Of a stretch of DNA of 64,000 bases, positions 33,957-41,718 are shown piece after piece. Under the pieces are notes generated by a model that saw only the letters and a program-made list of their open reading frames with translations, did no database searches and had not been told where the DNA came from. A program made the position numbers and the translations under genes. Each line of letters opens with the position of its first letter. The first letter of the stretch is position 1. Source of the stretch: Spiractinospora alimapuensis (lineage in GTDB: Bacteria > Actinomycetota > Actinomycetes > Streptosporangiales > Streptosporangiaceae); NCBI RefSeq assembly GCF_018437505.1, contig NZ_CP072467.1, positions 1,860,001-1,924,000 on the forward strand, read 5' to 3'.

Positions 33957-35123
33957 GTGACCGCCGCCCGACCACGGTCCCAGTGCGCGGTCGCTCTGCT
34001 TGCCGACATACCTGGCACAGGACATCTCGGCGACGCACAGGCGCACCGCTTCACGTTGGCGGGTTCCGACCTCGCCATGCGATGCGCGGAATTCATCGAT
34101 TTCGCCCGGTCCTCGGTCGAGGCCGGCCACAAGGTCCTCGCGCTCTATCCCGAGTGGCGGGCGACGACCGCGCTGCGCGCGGTCCGGTTCGCCCGTGGCG
34201 CGTTGGGATCGGACCACATCGCGGCCATCGGGCTCAACGCCTCCCCCCTCACCCTGTCCCTGCTCGCCGACCAGCTCGCCTATCTGGCCCCCTACCTGCC
34301 CGCCGGCATGATCGCCTCGGTCACACGGGAGCTGCCCAGGCACCTCGTCAGCGGTGGGTGGCTGCGGTCGGTCACCAAGCTCGCCACCTTGCCCACCTCG
34401 TTCGGGCAGCACCTCGGGTCCTACTCCCCCGGAGCGGCCTTCCTGGCGGTGTGCGCTCCGGAACCGCGCGTGGTACGGGTACGTAACGAGGACGCCACCG
34501 CGGGGATCCCGTTCCGCCCGGTGGAGCCCGTGCAGGTCCTGCTGTCCTCGCCGTCGAACGTGGACACCACGGCGTTCGACGACCGGATCCGACCGGCGCT
34601 GCGCCCCATCTCGGTGCGGACCCTGCCCGAGCAGCCCTTGGGCGCGGACTTCTTCGGCACCGCCAAGTACCTGGAGTTCGTGGCGCTCAGCGCCCATCCG
34701 TCAGCGCTCACCCAGGCCGTGCACAACGTGCGGGCGACGTTGTGCCGCTGGTGCAGGGAGCCCACGAGCGCACAGAGCTGTCCCTTCTGTGGCTCCGCCA
34801 CCCCGCAACCGGCGCCTCGTCCGGCCACGTCCGGACCGCGCCGGACCGCGGTCCCCGCGGAGTCCGGCGTTCTTCCGCCAGCTCCAGCTCCCACCACCGC
34901 GGGCGTCGCGGCACACCCCGCACGGCGCCCCGAGCGCTCGGACCGCGTGGAGCGCTCCACCGACCCCGGGGGCCTGCCCCTCATGGCGCCGAGCGGCCAG
35001 TTCCGCTCCGAGCCGATGCGGCCCGCGGAGATCGCCGTCCGTGGCGCGCCACCCCCCACCGAGCCCACTGACGATCCCCTACCCGACCCCACGCCCCTAC
35101 CGCCGGAGACCGGATCGCGATGA
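33957..35123 (+). CDS. Tad-locus protein of unknown function with zinc-ribbon motif
   Basis: 388 residues, first gene of the pilus operon. I recognise no family. Visible features: an N-terminal about 270-residue globular region with no transmembrane helix, then CRWCREPTSAQSCPFCGSAT (two CxxC pairs, about residues 263-280) typical of a zinc ribbon, then a disordered Pro/Arg/Thr-rich tail of about 100 residues. Start is GTG with AGGAG about ten bases upstream. The stop overlaps the next gene's ATG (ATGA), so it is translated with the Tad genes and is probably a cytosolic assembly or regulatory factor. Confidence 0.75.
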   Translation: MTAARPRSQCAVALLADIPGTGHLGDAQAHRFTLAGSDLAMRCAEFIDFARSSVEAGHKVLALYPEWRATTALRAVRFARGALGSDHIAAIGLNASPLTLSLLADQLAYLAPYLPAGMIASVTRELPRHLVSGGWLRSVTKLATLPTSFGQHLGSYSPGAAFLAVCAPEPRVVRVRNEDATAGIPFRPVEPVQVLLSSPSNVDTTAFDDRIRPALRPISVRTLPEQPLGADFFGTAKYLEFVALSAHPSALTQAVHNVRATLCRWCREPTSAQSCPFCGSATPQPAPRPATSGPRRTAVPAESGVLPPAPAPTTAGVAAHPARRPERSDRVERSTDPGGLPLMAPSGQFRSEPMRPAEIAVRGAPPPTEPTDDPLPDPTPLPPETGSR

Positions 35124-35962
35124 ACCCACGCCAACGACGCGGTGTCGTACTGATGATCCTCGCGGCCATTTGCGCCGTCGCCGTGGCATCCCTGGTGGTC
35201 AGCTACACCAACAACCTGCGCCAGGAACTGGGCGGAACCGTGCCGGTGCTGCGGATGACCGCGGACGTGCCGCCGTTCGAGGAGATCACCGAGGAGATGA
35301 TCGAGGTCGACGAGGTCCCGGCCGCGGGCTTCGGTGACCATGACGTCTTCCTGTCCTCCCCGGAGGACCTCGCGCCGCAGGCCGGGCAGCTCCCGGTCTC
35401 CACGGTCTTCCTCAACGAGGGGACCATGCTGCAGGAGAACATGCTGGACTTCGCGCCCGACCTCGGTGAGGGGGAGCGCGAGATCGCCATCATGGTGAAC
35501 GCCGAGACCGGGGTCGCCGGCAAGATCGACCGCGGCGCGGTCGTGGACGTGTACGGACTGCAGCAGGGCTCGGAGGACGGTCCGCCGTGCGCGGTGCGCA
35601 TCCTCACCCAACAGACCGTCCTGGAGATCGGCGAGCTCGTCAGTGAGACCGACGCCGACACCGGTCTCGCCCAGGGCGTCGTCCCGGTCACGTTCAAGCT
35701 GACCCCCCAGGACACCCTGCGGCTCACCTACGCCGAGGGCTTCATGGGCACACTGCGTCTGGGCCTGGTGAGTCCGCAGGGCAGCGGCGACCCCGGTGAG
35801 GACCGCTACTGCGCCGACACCGACGAGCAGGACTTCGACGCAGCCGGGGACCACGGACCGGGCACGGACCCGCTGCCCGAACTCGACGAGGACGAGCTGC
35901 CGGACGACGCGACCCCCACCGACGAGGAGACCGCGACGGACGAGGAGGACGAGGACGCATGA
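35120..35962 (+). CDS. cpaB: CpaB/RcpC-like SAF-domain pilus assembly protein
   Basis: 280 residues. One N-terminal transmembrane helix (GVVLMILAAICAVAVASLVV), then a SAF domain (LRMTADVPPFEEITEEMIEV) and an RcpC/CpaB-like domain (EREIAIMVNAETGVAGKIDR, VVDVYGLQ), then a very acidic C-terminal tail (EDELPDDATPTDEETATDEE). In proteobacteria CpaB contacts the secretin; here, with no outer membrane, it is likely to work in the wall/periplasmic-like space. ATGA overlaps on both sides join it to the upstream unknown gene and the next small ORF. Confidence 0.87.
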   Translation: MNPRQRRGVVLMILAAICAVAVASLVVSYTNNLRQELGGTVPVLRMTADVPPFEEITEEMIEVDEVPAAGFGDHDVFLSSPEDLAPQAGQLPVSTVFLNEGTMLQENMLDFAPDLGEGEREIAIMVNAETGVAGKIDRGAVVDVYGLQQGSEDGPPCAVRILTQQTVLEIGELVSETDADTGLAQGVVPVTFKLTPQDTLRLTYAEGFMGTLRLGLVSPQGSGDPGEDRYCADTDEQDFDAAGDHGPGTDPLPELDEDELPDDATPTDEETATDEEDEDA

Positions 35963-35963
35963 G
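35945..35963 (+). repeat. 19-bp direct repeat at gene junction, copy 1
   Basis: GAGGACGAGGACGCATGAG spans the 3' end of cpaB and the start of the 60-residue ORF; copy 2 is at 36124-36142. Confidence 0.8.
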
Positions 35964-36141
35964 TCCCTCCGCGCTGATCGCCGGCCGCGCCCTCGAGGTT
36001 GAGTCCTCCCCACAGCCCCGCCGCGACGCCGCCCCCATGCCCCATACCGCCCGCGCCACGAAGGCACCGGTCCCGTTCGACCCCGGCGAGGCCCCACCCA
36101 CCCCCACCCCCGCCGACACCAACGAGGACGAGGACGCATGA
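35959..36141 (+). CDS. Small 60-residue ORF between cpaB and the TadZ-TadE gene
   Basis: 60 residues, ATGA overlap with cpaB upstream and with the next gene downstream, so it could be translated. It is Pro/Ala-rich with no domain and ends NEDEDA, echoing the end of CpaB (EEDEDA). The 19 bases ending each gene and starting the next are identical (35945-35963 and 36124-36142). It may be a genuine spacer peptide or a by-product of a small duplication. Function unknown. Confidence 0.45.
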   Translation: MSPSALIAGRALEVESSPQPRRDAAPMPHTARATKAPVPFDPGEAPPTPTPADTNEDEDA

Positions 36142-36142
36142 G
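36124..36142 (+). repeat. 19-bp direct repeat at gene junction, copy 2
   Basis: Same 19 bases spanning the end of the 60-residue ORF and the start of the TadZ-TadE fusion gene. Confidence 0.8.
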
Positions 36143-37790
36143 CTTTCGTGCGCTGGTCGCGACCCCCAACGCCGAGCTGGAGTCGTCGCTGCTGCTTCGC
36201 TTCGACGAGGTCTCGGAGTGCGAGGTCGTCAGCACCCTGCGCTCGTCCCGTGAGGTGTCCGACGCCGTAGCCGAACTCCCGGTCCTCGACGTCGTGCTCA
36301 TTCACGCCGACCTCGGACCGCTGCCGGTGTTCGACCTCATCCGCGACCTCTCGGTCCACTACCCGCAGTTGGCGATCATCCTCATCGCCCCAGAGGTGCT
36401 GCCCGAGACCTACACCAGCGCGATGGAGGCCGGGGCGCGGGGCGTGCTCGCCGCCGACGCCACCCTGGAGGAACTACGGACCCGCGTCACGACCGCGGCC
36501 GAGTGGTCACGCAGCCTTCGCAGCCGGATCGAGTCGAGTTCGGCGGAGGAGTCCCCCACCAGCGGGCGCCGTGGCGCGATCCTCACCCTGAGCGGGGCCA
36601 AGGGCGGAGTCGGAGTAACGACGACCGCGGTGCACCTGGCGCTCAACGCAGCCCAGGCCGGCGGCACCGTCTGCCTCGTCGACCTGGACCTACAGACGGG
36701 CGACCTGCCGGCGTTCCTCGACCTCAAGCACCGGCGCGGGATCGTCGACCTGGTCGAGGCCGGCGACACCATCAGCGCCGCGATGCTCGCCGACACCCTG
36801 TACGTGCACCCCGCCGGACCCCACATCCTCCTGGCCCCCCCGGAGGGCGAGCGAGGCGAGGAGGTGGGGGAACGCGCCACCCGGCAGATCCTGGCGAGCC
36901 TGCGCTCCCGCTACGACCTCACCATCGTCGACTGCGGCGCACAGTCCACCGACGCCTCGACCGCGGCGGTGGAGCTGGCGGACCGGTCCGTCGTCATCCT
37001 CACGCCGGACCTACCCGCCCTGCGCGGCGCCCAACGCCTCACCACCCTGTGGGAACGGCTGCACGTGCGGCAGAAGAAGGACGTGTCCGCGCTCATGGTG
37101 CGCCAACACCGCCGCAACGAGATCCAACCCGACCTCGCCCGCAAACTCCTGGGCACCACCCTGCTGCGCACCGCCGTACCCGCCAACTTCCGCGCCTACG
37201 AGGAGGCCGCCAACACCGGCGACCCGAGCCGAATGACCGACGACTCCCAACGCAAGGCACACGCGCGTGTCCTGGGCGAGTTGGGGCTGGTCGGTGCCAG
37301 TGGCGCAGCCACTCAGAACGGGCAGCGGCCGACCCAGGTCGGCACCACGAACCACTTCGGCAGGGAGGCCGAGTCCTTCCTCAGCGGTGGCAACCGGCGG
37401 ATCGACGACCGGGGCGGCACCCTGCTGGAGCTCGCCTCCCTCACCCCGCTGCTGCTCCTGATGCTCCTGCTGGTGTGGCAGGTGCTGCTGATCGGACTCA
37501 CGGGAATGTACGCGGGGCACGCCGCCAACGAGGGCGCCCGCCAGGCCGCGCTCACCCCCGACGACCACGAACGCATCGTGGAGGAGGCGACCAAGCGGGT
37601 CATGTCGCCGTGGGACCAGGAGGACACCTTCACGGTCGAGGTCGAGGACCGGACCGACGGCCAGTACGTGGCGGTGAGCATCGCGATGCCGGTCGTGCTG
37701 CCAGGTACGACCGGGCCCTGGGACGTCACGGGTGAATCGCGCGTGGTGCCCCAGGGCGCGGGCGGTGACACCGCCGAGGGGGCACGATGA
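36138..37790 (+). CDS. TadZ/CpaE-type ATPase fused to a TadE pseudopilin
   Basis: 550 residues. Residues 1-130: receiver-like domain without clear phospho-acceptor logic (VVLIHADLGPLPVFDLIRDL). Residues 146-380: MinD/CpaE-type P-loop ATPase with deviant Walker A SGAKGGVGVTTT and VDLDLQTGD, placing pilus machinery at a cell site. Residues about 415-550: a TadE-like pseudopilin with prepilin site DRGGTLLELA (Gly426/Gly427, Glu431 at +5) and the hydrophobic helix SLTPLLLLMLLLVWQVLL. No frameshift is needed. ATGA overlaps upstream and downstream. If a prepilin peptidase cuts at Gly426, the two halves separate. Confidence 0.9.
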   Translation: MSFRALVATPNAELESSLLLRFDEVSECEVVSTLRSSREVSDAVAELPVLDVVLIHADLGPLPVFDLIRDLSVHYPQLAIILIAPEVLPETYTSAMEAGARGVLAADATLEELRTRVTTAAEWSRSLRSRIESSSAEESPTSGRRGAILTLSGAKGGVGVTTTAVHLALNAAQAGGTVCLVDLDLQTGDLPAFLDLKHRRGIVDLVEAGDTISAAMLADTLYVHPAGPHILLAPPEGERGEEVGERATRQILASLRSRYDLTIVDCGAQSTDASTAAVELADRSVVILTPDLPALRGAQRLTTLWERLHVRQKKDVSALMVRQHRRNEIQPDLARKLLGTTLLRTAVPANFRAYEEAANTGDPSRMTDDSQRKAHARVLGELGLVGASGAATQNGQRPTQVGTTNHFGREAESFLSGGNRRIDDRGGTLLELASLTPLLLLMLLLVWQVLLIGLTGMYAGHAANEGARQAALTPDDHERIVEEATKRVMSPWDQEDTFTVEVEDRTDGQYVAVSIAMPVVLPGTTGPWDVTGESRVVPQGAGGDTAEGAR

Positions 37791-38392
37791 ACCCACTCCA
37801 CGCCATTCGCACCCACAGGAAGAGTGCCGCGTCCCCCCATCGCGGCCGGCCCCGTGTACCGGTACACGGGACGGGCGGCGTACCGGTATGTCGCGATCAG
37901 CATCCCGACGCCGACCGCACCACCAGGTCCGACCACACCCTGGAGCCCCACCAAGGGGGCGACACGATCCCACGCCACACCACCAACCACCACCAGCGGA
38001 GCCCCGCGCCCCAGCGACGGCTCCGGCTCAGGGCACGGCGCCACGCGCGTGACGACCGTGGATCGCAGTTCCTGGAGTTCGCCGCTTATCTGCCGATCCT
38101 GCTGCTGGTGGTGGTCGTCGCGCTCGAGACATTCCTGACGTTCGTGGCCATGGAGCGGATGCACAGCGCCGCGGGGCTGGGCGCTCGGCTCGCCAGCACG
38201 GACGGCGTGGAGACCGCGCGGGCCGCCGCGGAGAGGTCACTGCCCGAGTGGGTCGCCCCGGAGGAGGTCACGGTCGCGGTCGACGGGGAAGGCGGCTACT
38301 ACGGCGAGGTCACCGCGAATGTCCCGTTCCTGTTCCCCGCCGCCGGCCTCGACTTCCCCGTCAGCCGACGCGTCGACATGCCCGCGACCTGA
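37787..38392 (+). CDS. TadE-like pseudopilin with long His/Arg-rich N-terminal extension
   Basis: 201 residues. After an unusual 88-residue leader rich in His, Arg, Pro and Thr comes the prepilin-type site DDRGSQFLEF (Gly92, Glu97 at +5), a transmembrane helix (YLPILLLVVVVALETFL) and a TadE-like exported domain (MERMHSAAGLGARLASTDG). The only in-frame start is ATG 37787, overlapping the previous stop (ATGA), so the leader is probably real. It contains a perfect 20-bp DNA palindrome. Class III prepilin leaders are normally far shorter. Confidence 0.83.
   Translation: MNPLHAIRTHRKSAASPHRGRPRVPVHGTGGVPVCRDQHPDADRTTRSDHTLEPHQGGDTIPRHTTNHHQRSPAPQRRLRLRARRHARDDRGSQFLEFAAYLPILLLVVVVALETFLTFVAMERMHSAAGLGARLASTDGVETARAAAERSLPEWVAPEEVTVAVDGEGGYYGEVTANVPFLFPAAGLDFPVSRRVDMPAT
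37851..37870. repeat. Perfect 20-bp palindrome inside the pseudopilin leader
   Basis: CCCGTGTACCGGTACACGGG, followed a few bases on by GTACCGGTA. Could be a regulatory site or RNA hairpin within the operon. Confidence 0.85.
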
Positions 38393-38405
38393 ACTGGGGG
38401 GACCG

Positions 38406-39737
38406 ATGAGTCTGAAGGACCGGCTGGCGATGGACGGCGACGCGCCGGATCCGCGCCACGACCGTGGCAGCGTGGAGCACTGGCGCCAGCGGCTGTTGGA
38501 CGAGATCAACCTGGACGACCTCACCACCCTCACCATGCCGCAGCGACGGATCCGGCTGGAGAAGGTCGTCGGCCACATCCTGTCCCGCGAGGGCCCGGTG
38601 CTCTCGGACCGGGAGCGCGGCAACCTGATCCGTCGCGTGGTGGACGAAGCTCTGGGCCTGGGCGTACTGGAGCCCCTGCTCGCCGACGAGAGCATCACCG
38701 AGATCATGGTGAACGGCCCGGACAACATCTACGTCGAGCGCCGCGGGCAGGTGCAGCGGATGGAGGCCAAGTTCGCCTCCGAGCACCAGCTCTACCAAAC
38801 CATCGACCGGATCGTGGCCCAGGTGAACCGCCGGGTGGACGAGTCCAGCCCGATGGTGGACGCCCGGCTGCCCAGCGGGGAACGCGTGAACGTCATCATC
38901 CCGCCGCTGTCACTGTCCGGTCCGATCCTCACCATCCGCCGCTTCCCCCGGCCCTACCGCATCGACGAACTCGTCGAGATGGGCTCGCTGGACTCCGAGA
39001 CCGGCCTGTTGCTGGCGGCGATGGTACGCGCTCGCCTCAACATCGTGATCTCGGGCGGGACCGGCACCGGAAAGACCACCTTCCTCAACGCCCTGTCAGG
39101 CTTCCTCCCGGGGACGGACCGGATCGTCACCATCGAGGACTCCGCCGAACTGTCGCTGCTGCAGGAGCACGTGGTGCGGCTGGAGTCGCGGCCCGCCAAC
39201 ATCGAGGGGCGCGGGAAGATCGCCATCCGCGACCTCGTCCGTAACGCCCTGCGTATGCGGCCCGACCGGATCATCGTCGGTGAGGTCCGCGGCGAGGAAA
39301 CCCTGGACATGTTGCAGGCCATGAACACCGGCCACGACGGTTCGCTGGTGACGGTGCACTCCAACTCCGCCGACGACGCGATCCACCGGTTGCAGACCCT
39401 CGCCACCTTCGGCACCACCCAGATGCCGTTCGAGGCAGTGCGAGACCAGATCAACAACGCGGTGGACGTCATCGTCCACCTCAACCGGTGGCCGGACGGG
39501 TCACGCCGGGTCGAGGCGGTCGCCGCGGTGGCGTCCCGCCGCCACGAGGAGTTCCTCCTCCAGCCACTGATGACCTTCCGCGCCCACCGGATGGCGGGCG
39601 ACCGGCGGGTGACCGGCCAAGCCCAGTACCTCCCCCTTCCCGATCACCTCTCCGAGCGCATGCTGCACTTCGGGGAACAGGTCCCCAACGTGTTCCACAC
39701 CGGAGGAACCACCCAACCAGGGGAGGTGCCACGGTGA
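38406..39737 (+). CDS. cpaF: CpaF/TadA pilus assembly ATPase (type II/IV secretion ATPase)
   Basis: 443 residues. N-terminal domain with LRRVVDEALGLGVLEPLLADE-type sequence and MVNGPDNIYVERRG; Walker A GGTGTGKTTFLNALSGF (about 216-224), Asp box TIEDSAEL, Walker B DRIIVGEVRGEE and His box TGHDGSLVTVHSN are all intact, so it should be an active hexameric motor. ATG 38406 is set by GGGGGGA four bases upstream; the frame continues to 38319 without support. Stop overlaps the TadB GTG. Confidence 0.95.
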   Translation: MSLKDRLAMDGDAPDPRHDRGSVEHWRQRLLDEINLDDLTTLTMPQRRIRLEKVVGHILSREGPVLSDRERGNLIRRVVDEALGLGVLEPLLADESITEIMVNGPDNIYVERRGQVQRMEAKFASEHQLYQTIDRIVAQVNRRVDESSPMVDARLPSGERVNVIIPPLSLSGPILTIRRFPRPYRIDELVEMGSLDSETGLLLAAMVRARLNIVISGGTGTGKTTFLNALSGFLPGTDRIVTIEDSAELSLLQEHVVRLESRPANIEGRGKIAIRDLVRNALRMRPDRIIVGEVRGEETLDMLQAMNTGHDGSLVTVHSNSADDAIHRLQTLATFGTTQMPFEAVRDQINNAVDVIVHLNRWPDGSRRVEAVAAVASRRHEEFLLQPLMTFRAHRMAGDRRVTGQAQYLPLPDHLSERMLHFGEQVPNVFHTGGTTQPGEVPR

Positions 39738-40687
39738 CCCTGTCCGATCTTTTCACCGTCACCGGCCCCTATCTCATCGCCGCCACCGTGGTGGTGGGTG
39801 TGGCCCTCGCGCTGTGGGCGGGACGGGAGTTCTACGCCGCGGCCCGACAGCGGCGCGTCATCGCGGCCCGCAGCGCCCTCGCCGAGGTCGAGCGCCGCGC
39901 CACGACCCCGTTGGCCCGTTTCGACAGCCTGGTGCGCAGCACGGAGGCCGGGCGATGGCTGGAGCGCCGGATCCAACGCTCCGGCGTCGACCTGCGGGCG
40001 GGCACGGCGGTCGCCGGGATCGTCGGCGGTTCGGTGCTGGCCGTGGTGGTGGTGTGGCAGGTCCTGGCACCGGTGCTGGGGATCCTGGCGATCGCCGCCG
40101 TCTCGGGCACGTTCTTCGCCTACCTGCGCCAGCAGGAGAGCCGCCGGCGGGAGGAGTTCACCGCGCAACTGCCGGACCTGGCACGGGTCCTGTCCAACGC
40201 CACCTCCGCCGGACTCGCTCTGCCCACCGCGATCGACATGGCTTCAGAGGAGCTCGCGGATCCGGCCGGCGCCGAGCTACGCCACATGGCCAACTCGCTG
40301 AAGCTGGGAATGCCCTTCGAGAAGGCGTTGGAGGACCTGCGCACACGCATGCCCTCCCGCGAGATCGGGGTACTGGCCAGCACCTTGTTCGTCGCGTCCC
40401 GCTCCGGTGGGTCCCTGGTCACCGCGCTGCGCAACATCTCCGAGACGTTGGAGAACCGCAAGGAGACCCGTCGTGAGGTCCGCACCATCCTGGGCGAGAC
40501 CACGGTGACCTCCTGGGCGTTGGTCGTGTTCTTCGTGGCCGCGCTGTTCGGGGTGAACCTCGTGTTCCCCGGCGTGTTGGAGACCATGACCACCCAGATG
40601 CCGGGCCAGCTCCTCCTGGGAGGCTCCATGGCGCTCACCGTGGTCGGTATCGCCCTCATCCGCTCCGTGACACGGATCAAGTTCTAG
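39734..40687 (+). CDS. tadB: TadB-like type II secretion F domain protein
   Basis: 317 residues. One N-terminal helix (YLIAATVVVGVALALWAG), a second hydrophobic region (VLAVVVVWQVLAPVLGILA), then a T2SSF domain with ARVLSNATSAGLALPTAIDM, FVASRSGGSLVTALRNISETL and two closing helices. It is the inner-membrane platform on which CpaF acts. GTG start inside the CpaF stop (GTGA) with GGAGG eight bases upstream; the longer frame to 39488 overlaps CpaF and is rejected. Paired with TadC eight bases downstream. Confidence 0.93.
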   Translation: MTLSDLFTVTGPYLIAATVVVGVALALWAGREFYAAARQRRVIAARSALAEVERRATTPLARFDSLVRSTEAGRWLERRIQRSGVDLRAGTAVAGIVGGSVLAVVVVWQVLAPVLGILAIAAVSGTFFAYLRQQESRRREEFTAQLPDLARVLSNATSAGLALPTAIDMASEELADPAGAELRHMANSLKLGMPFEKALEDLRTRMPSREIGVLASTLFVASRSGGSLVTALRNISETLENRKETRREVRTILGETTVTSWALVVFFVAALFGVNLVFPGVLETMTTQMPGQLLLGGSMALTVVGIALIRSVTRIKF

Positions 40688-40695
40688 GGGGCGCC

Positions 40696-41598
40696 GTGGA
40701 CCTGGGATTCCTGATGGCGCTGGGGCTGGGCCTCGGCTCCGCGACGTCGGTGCTCCTCGCGGTGTACGGCTTCTACCTGGTCACCGGCGGGCCCACCCCG
40801 TCCGCTCCCAGCCTGCCGACACCGCAGCGGGAACGCCCCCCACGGGTGTTCTTCATGCACCACGTCACCGAGGGGCTGGGGCGTCCGTTCTCTGCGGCGC
40901 TCCTCAACCAGATGGGCGACAAACGGCGCGACGCGGTCCGCTTGCGGATCGAGGGCGCGGGCCGACCGTCCGGGCTCACGGTGGAACGCTACGTGGCCCG
41001 CAAGACCGGCGAGATCATCCTCTACGGCGGGCTCGCGCTGGTGCTACTGCTCACCGAACGCACCCTGCTGGGGCTGTTGTTCGTCGGATTCTGCTTCTTC
41101 ACCGACCTCGACCTCTACGGGGCGGCGCGCAAACGGCGTGACGAGATCGAGACCCAGCTTCCCGACTTCCTCGACGTGCTGGCGGTCACGGTCACGGCGG
41201 GGTTGTCGTTTCGCACCGCGCTGGAACGGTCGTGCGTGTCCATGCCCGGAGTGCTGTCGGAGGAGTTCCGGCTGGCGCTGCGGCAGATGGAGCTGGGGAC
41301 GAGTCGACGGGAGGCGTTCGAGGGCTTGCGGCGGCGCAACAAGGTGGAGCCGCTGTCGCAGTTCGTCACCGCGATCCAGCAGGCCGAGGAGCTCGGCGCC
41401 CCACTGGGGACGGCTCTGGTGGAGATCAGTCAGGACATGCGCCGATCCGACGCCCAGTTCATGCGCCGCAAGGCACAACAGCTCAACCCCCGCATCACCG
41501 CCATCACCGCGGCGACGCTGATTCCCGCCCTGTTCATTCTGGTGGCCGGGGCACTCTATGTCGGCTCGGAGGTGAACTTCAGTGCCCTCTTCGGCTGA
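40696..41598 (+). CDS. tadC: TadC-like type II secretion F domain protein
   Basis: 300 residues. N-terminal helix LGLGSATSVLLAVYGFYLV, a hydrophobic pair (IILYGGLALVLLLTERTLLGLLFVGF), a cytosolic T2SSF domain (QLPDFLDVLAVTVTAGLSFRTALERS, AIQQAEELGAPLGTALVEIS) and a C-terminal helix ITAATLIPALFILVAGAL. Split here only as landmarks. Forms the platform with TadB. GTG start with GGGGG six bases upstream. Confidence 0.93.
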   Translation: MDLGFLMALGLGLGSATSVLLAVYGFYLVTGGPTPSAPSLPTPQRERPPRVFFMHHVTEGLGRPFSAALLNQMGDKRRDAVRLRIEGAGRPSGLTVERYVARKTGEIILYGGLALVLLLTERTLLGLLFVGFCFFTDLDLYGAARKRRDEIETQLPDFLDVLAVTVTAGLSFRTALERSCVSMPGVLSEEFRLALRQMELGTSRREAFEGLRRRNKVEPLSQFVTAIQQAEELGAPLGTALVEISQDMRRSDAQFMRRKAQQLNPRITAITAATLIPALFILVAGALYVGSEVNFSALFG

Positions 41599-41718
41599 CC
41601 ACTGTCCCGGATCCACACCCCACCGCCACACCAACGAACCAGAGATTGTGGAGGTGCTGGCCAGCTCACCACGTCTCCGACAACCGAACCCTCGCCCCTC
41701 GGACGAGAGCGGGTACGC

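Noticed and set aside
37370-37440. Suspected frameshift joining two separate genes (TadZ and TadE)
   Set aside because: The frame is continuous with normal codon use through the linker and no start codon with a ribosome-binding site is seen at the TadE part, so a true fusion is preferred.
39488-39733. N-terminal extension of the TadB frame
   Set aside because: Overlaps the CpaF coding region in another frame; GTG 39734 in the GTGA overlap with a good ribosome-binding site is the better start.
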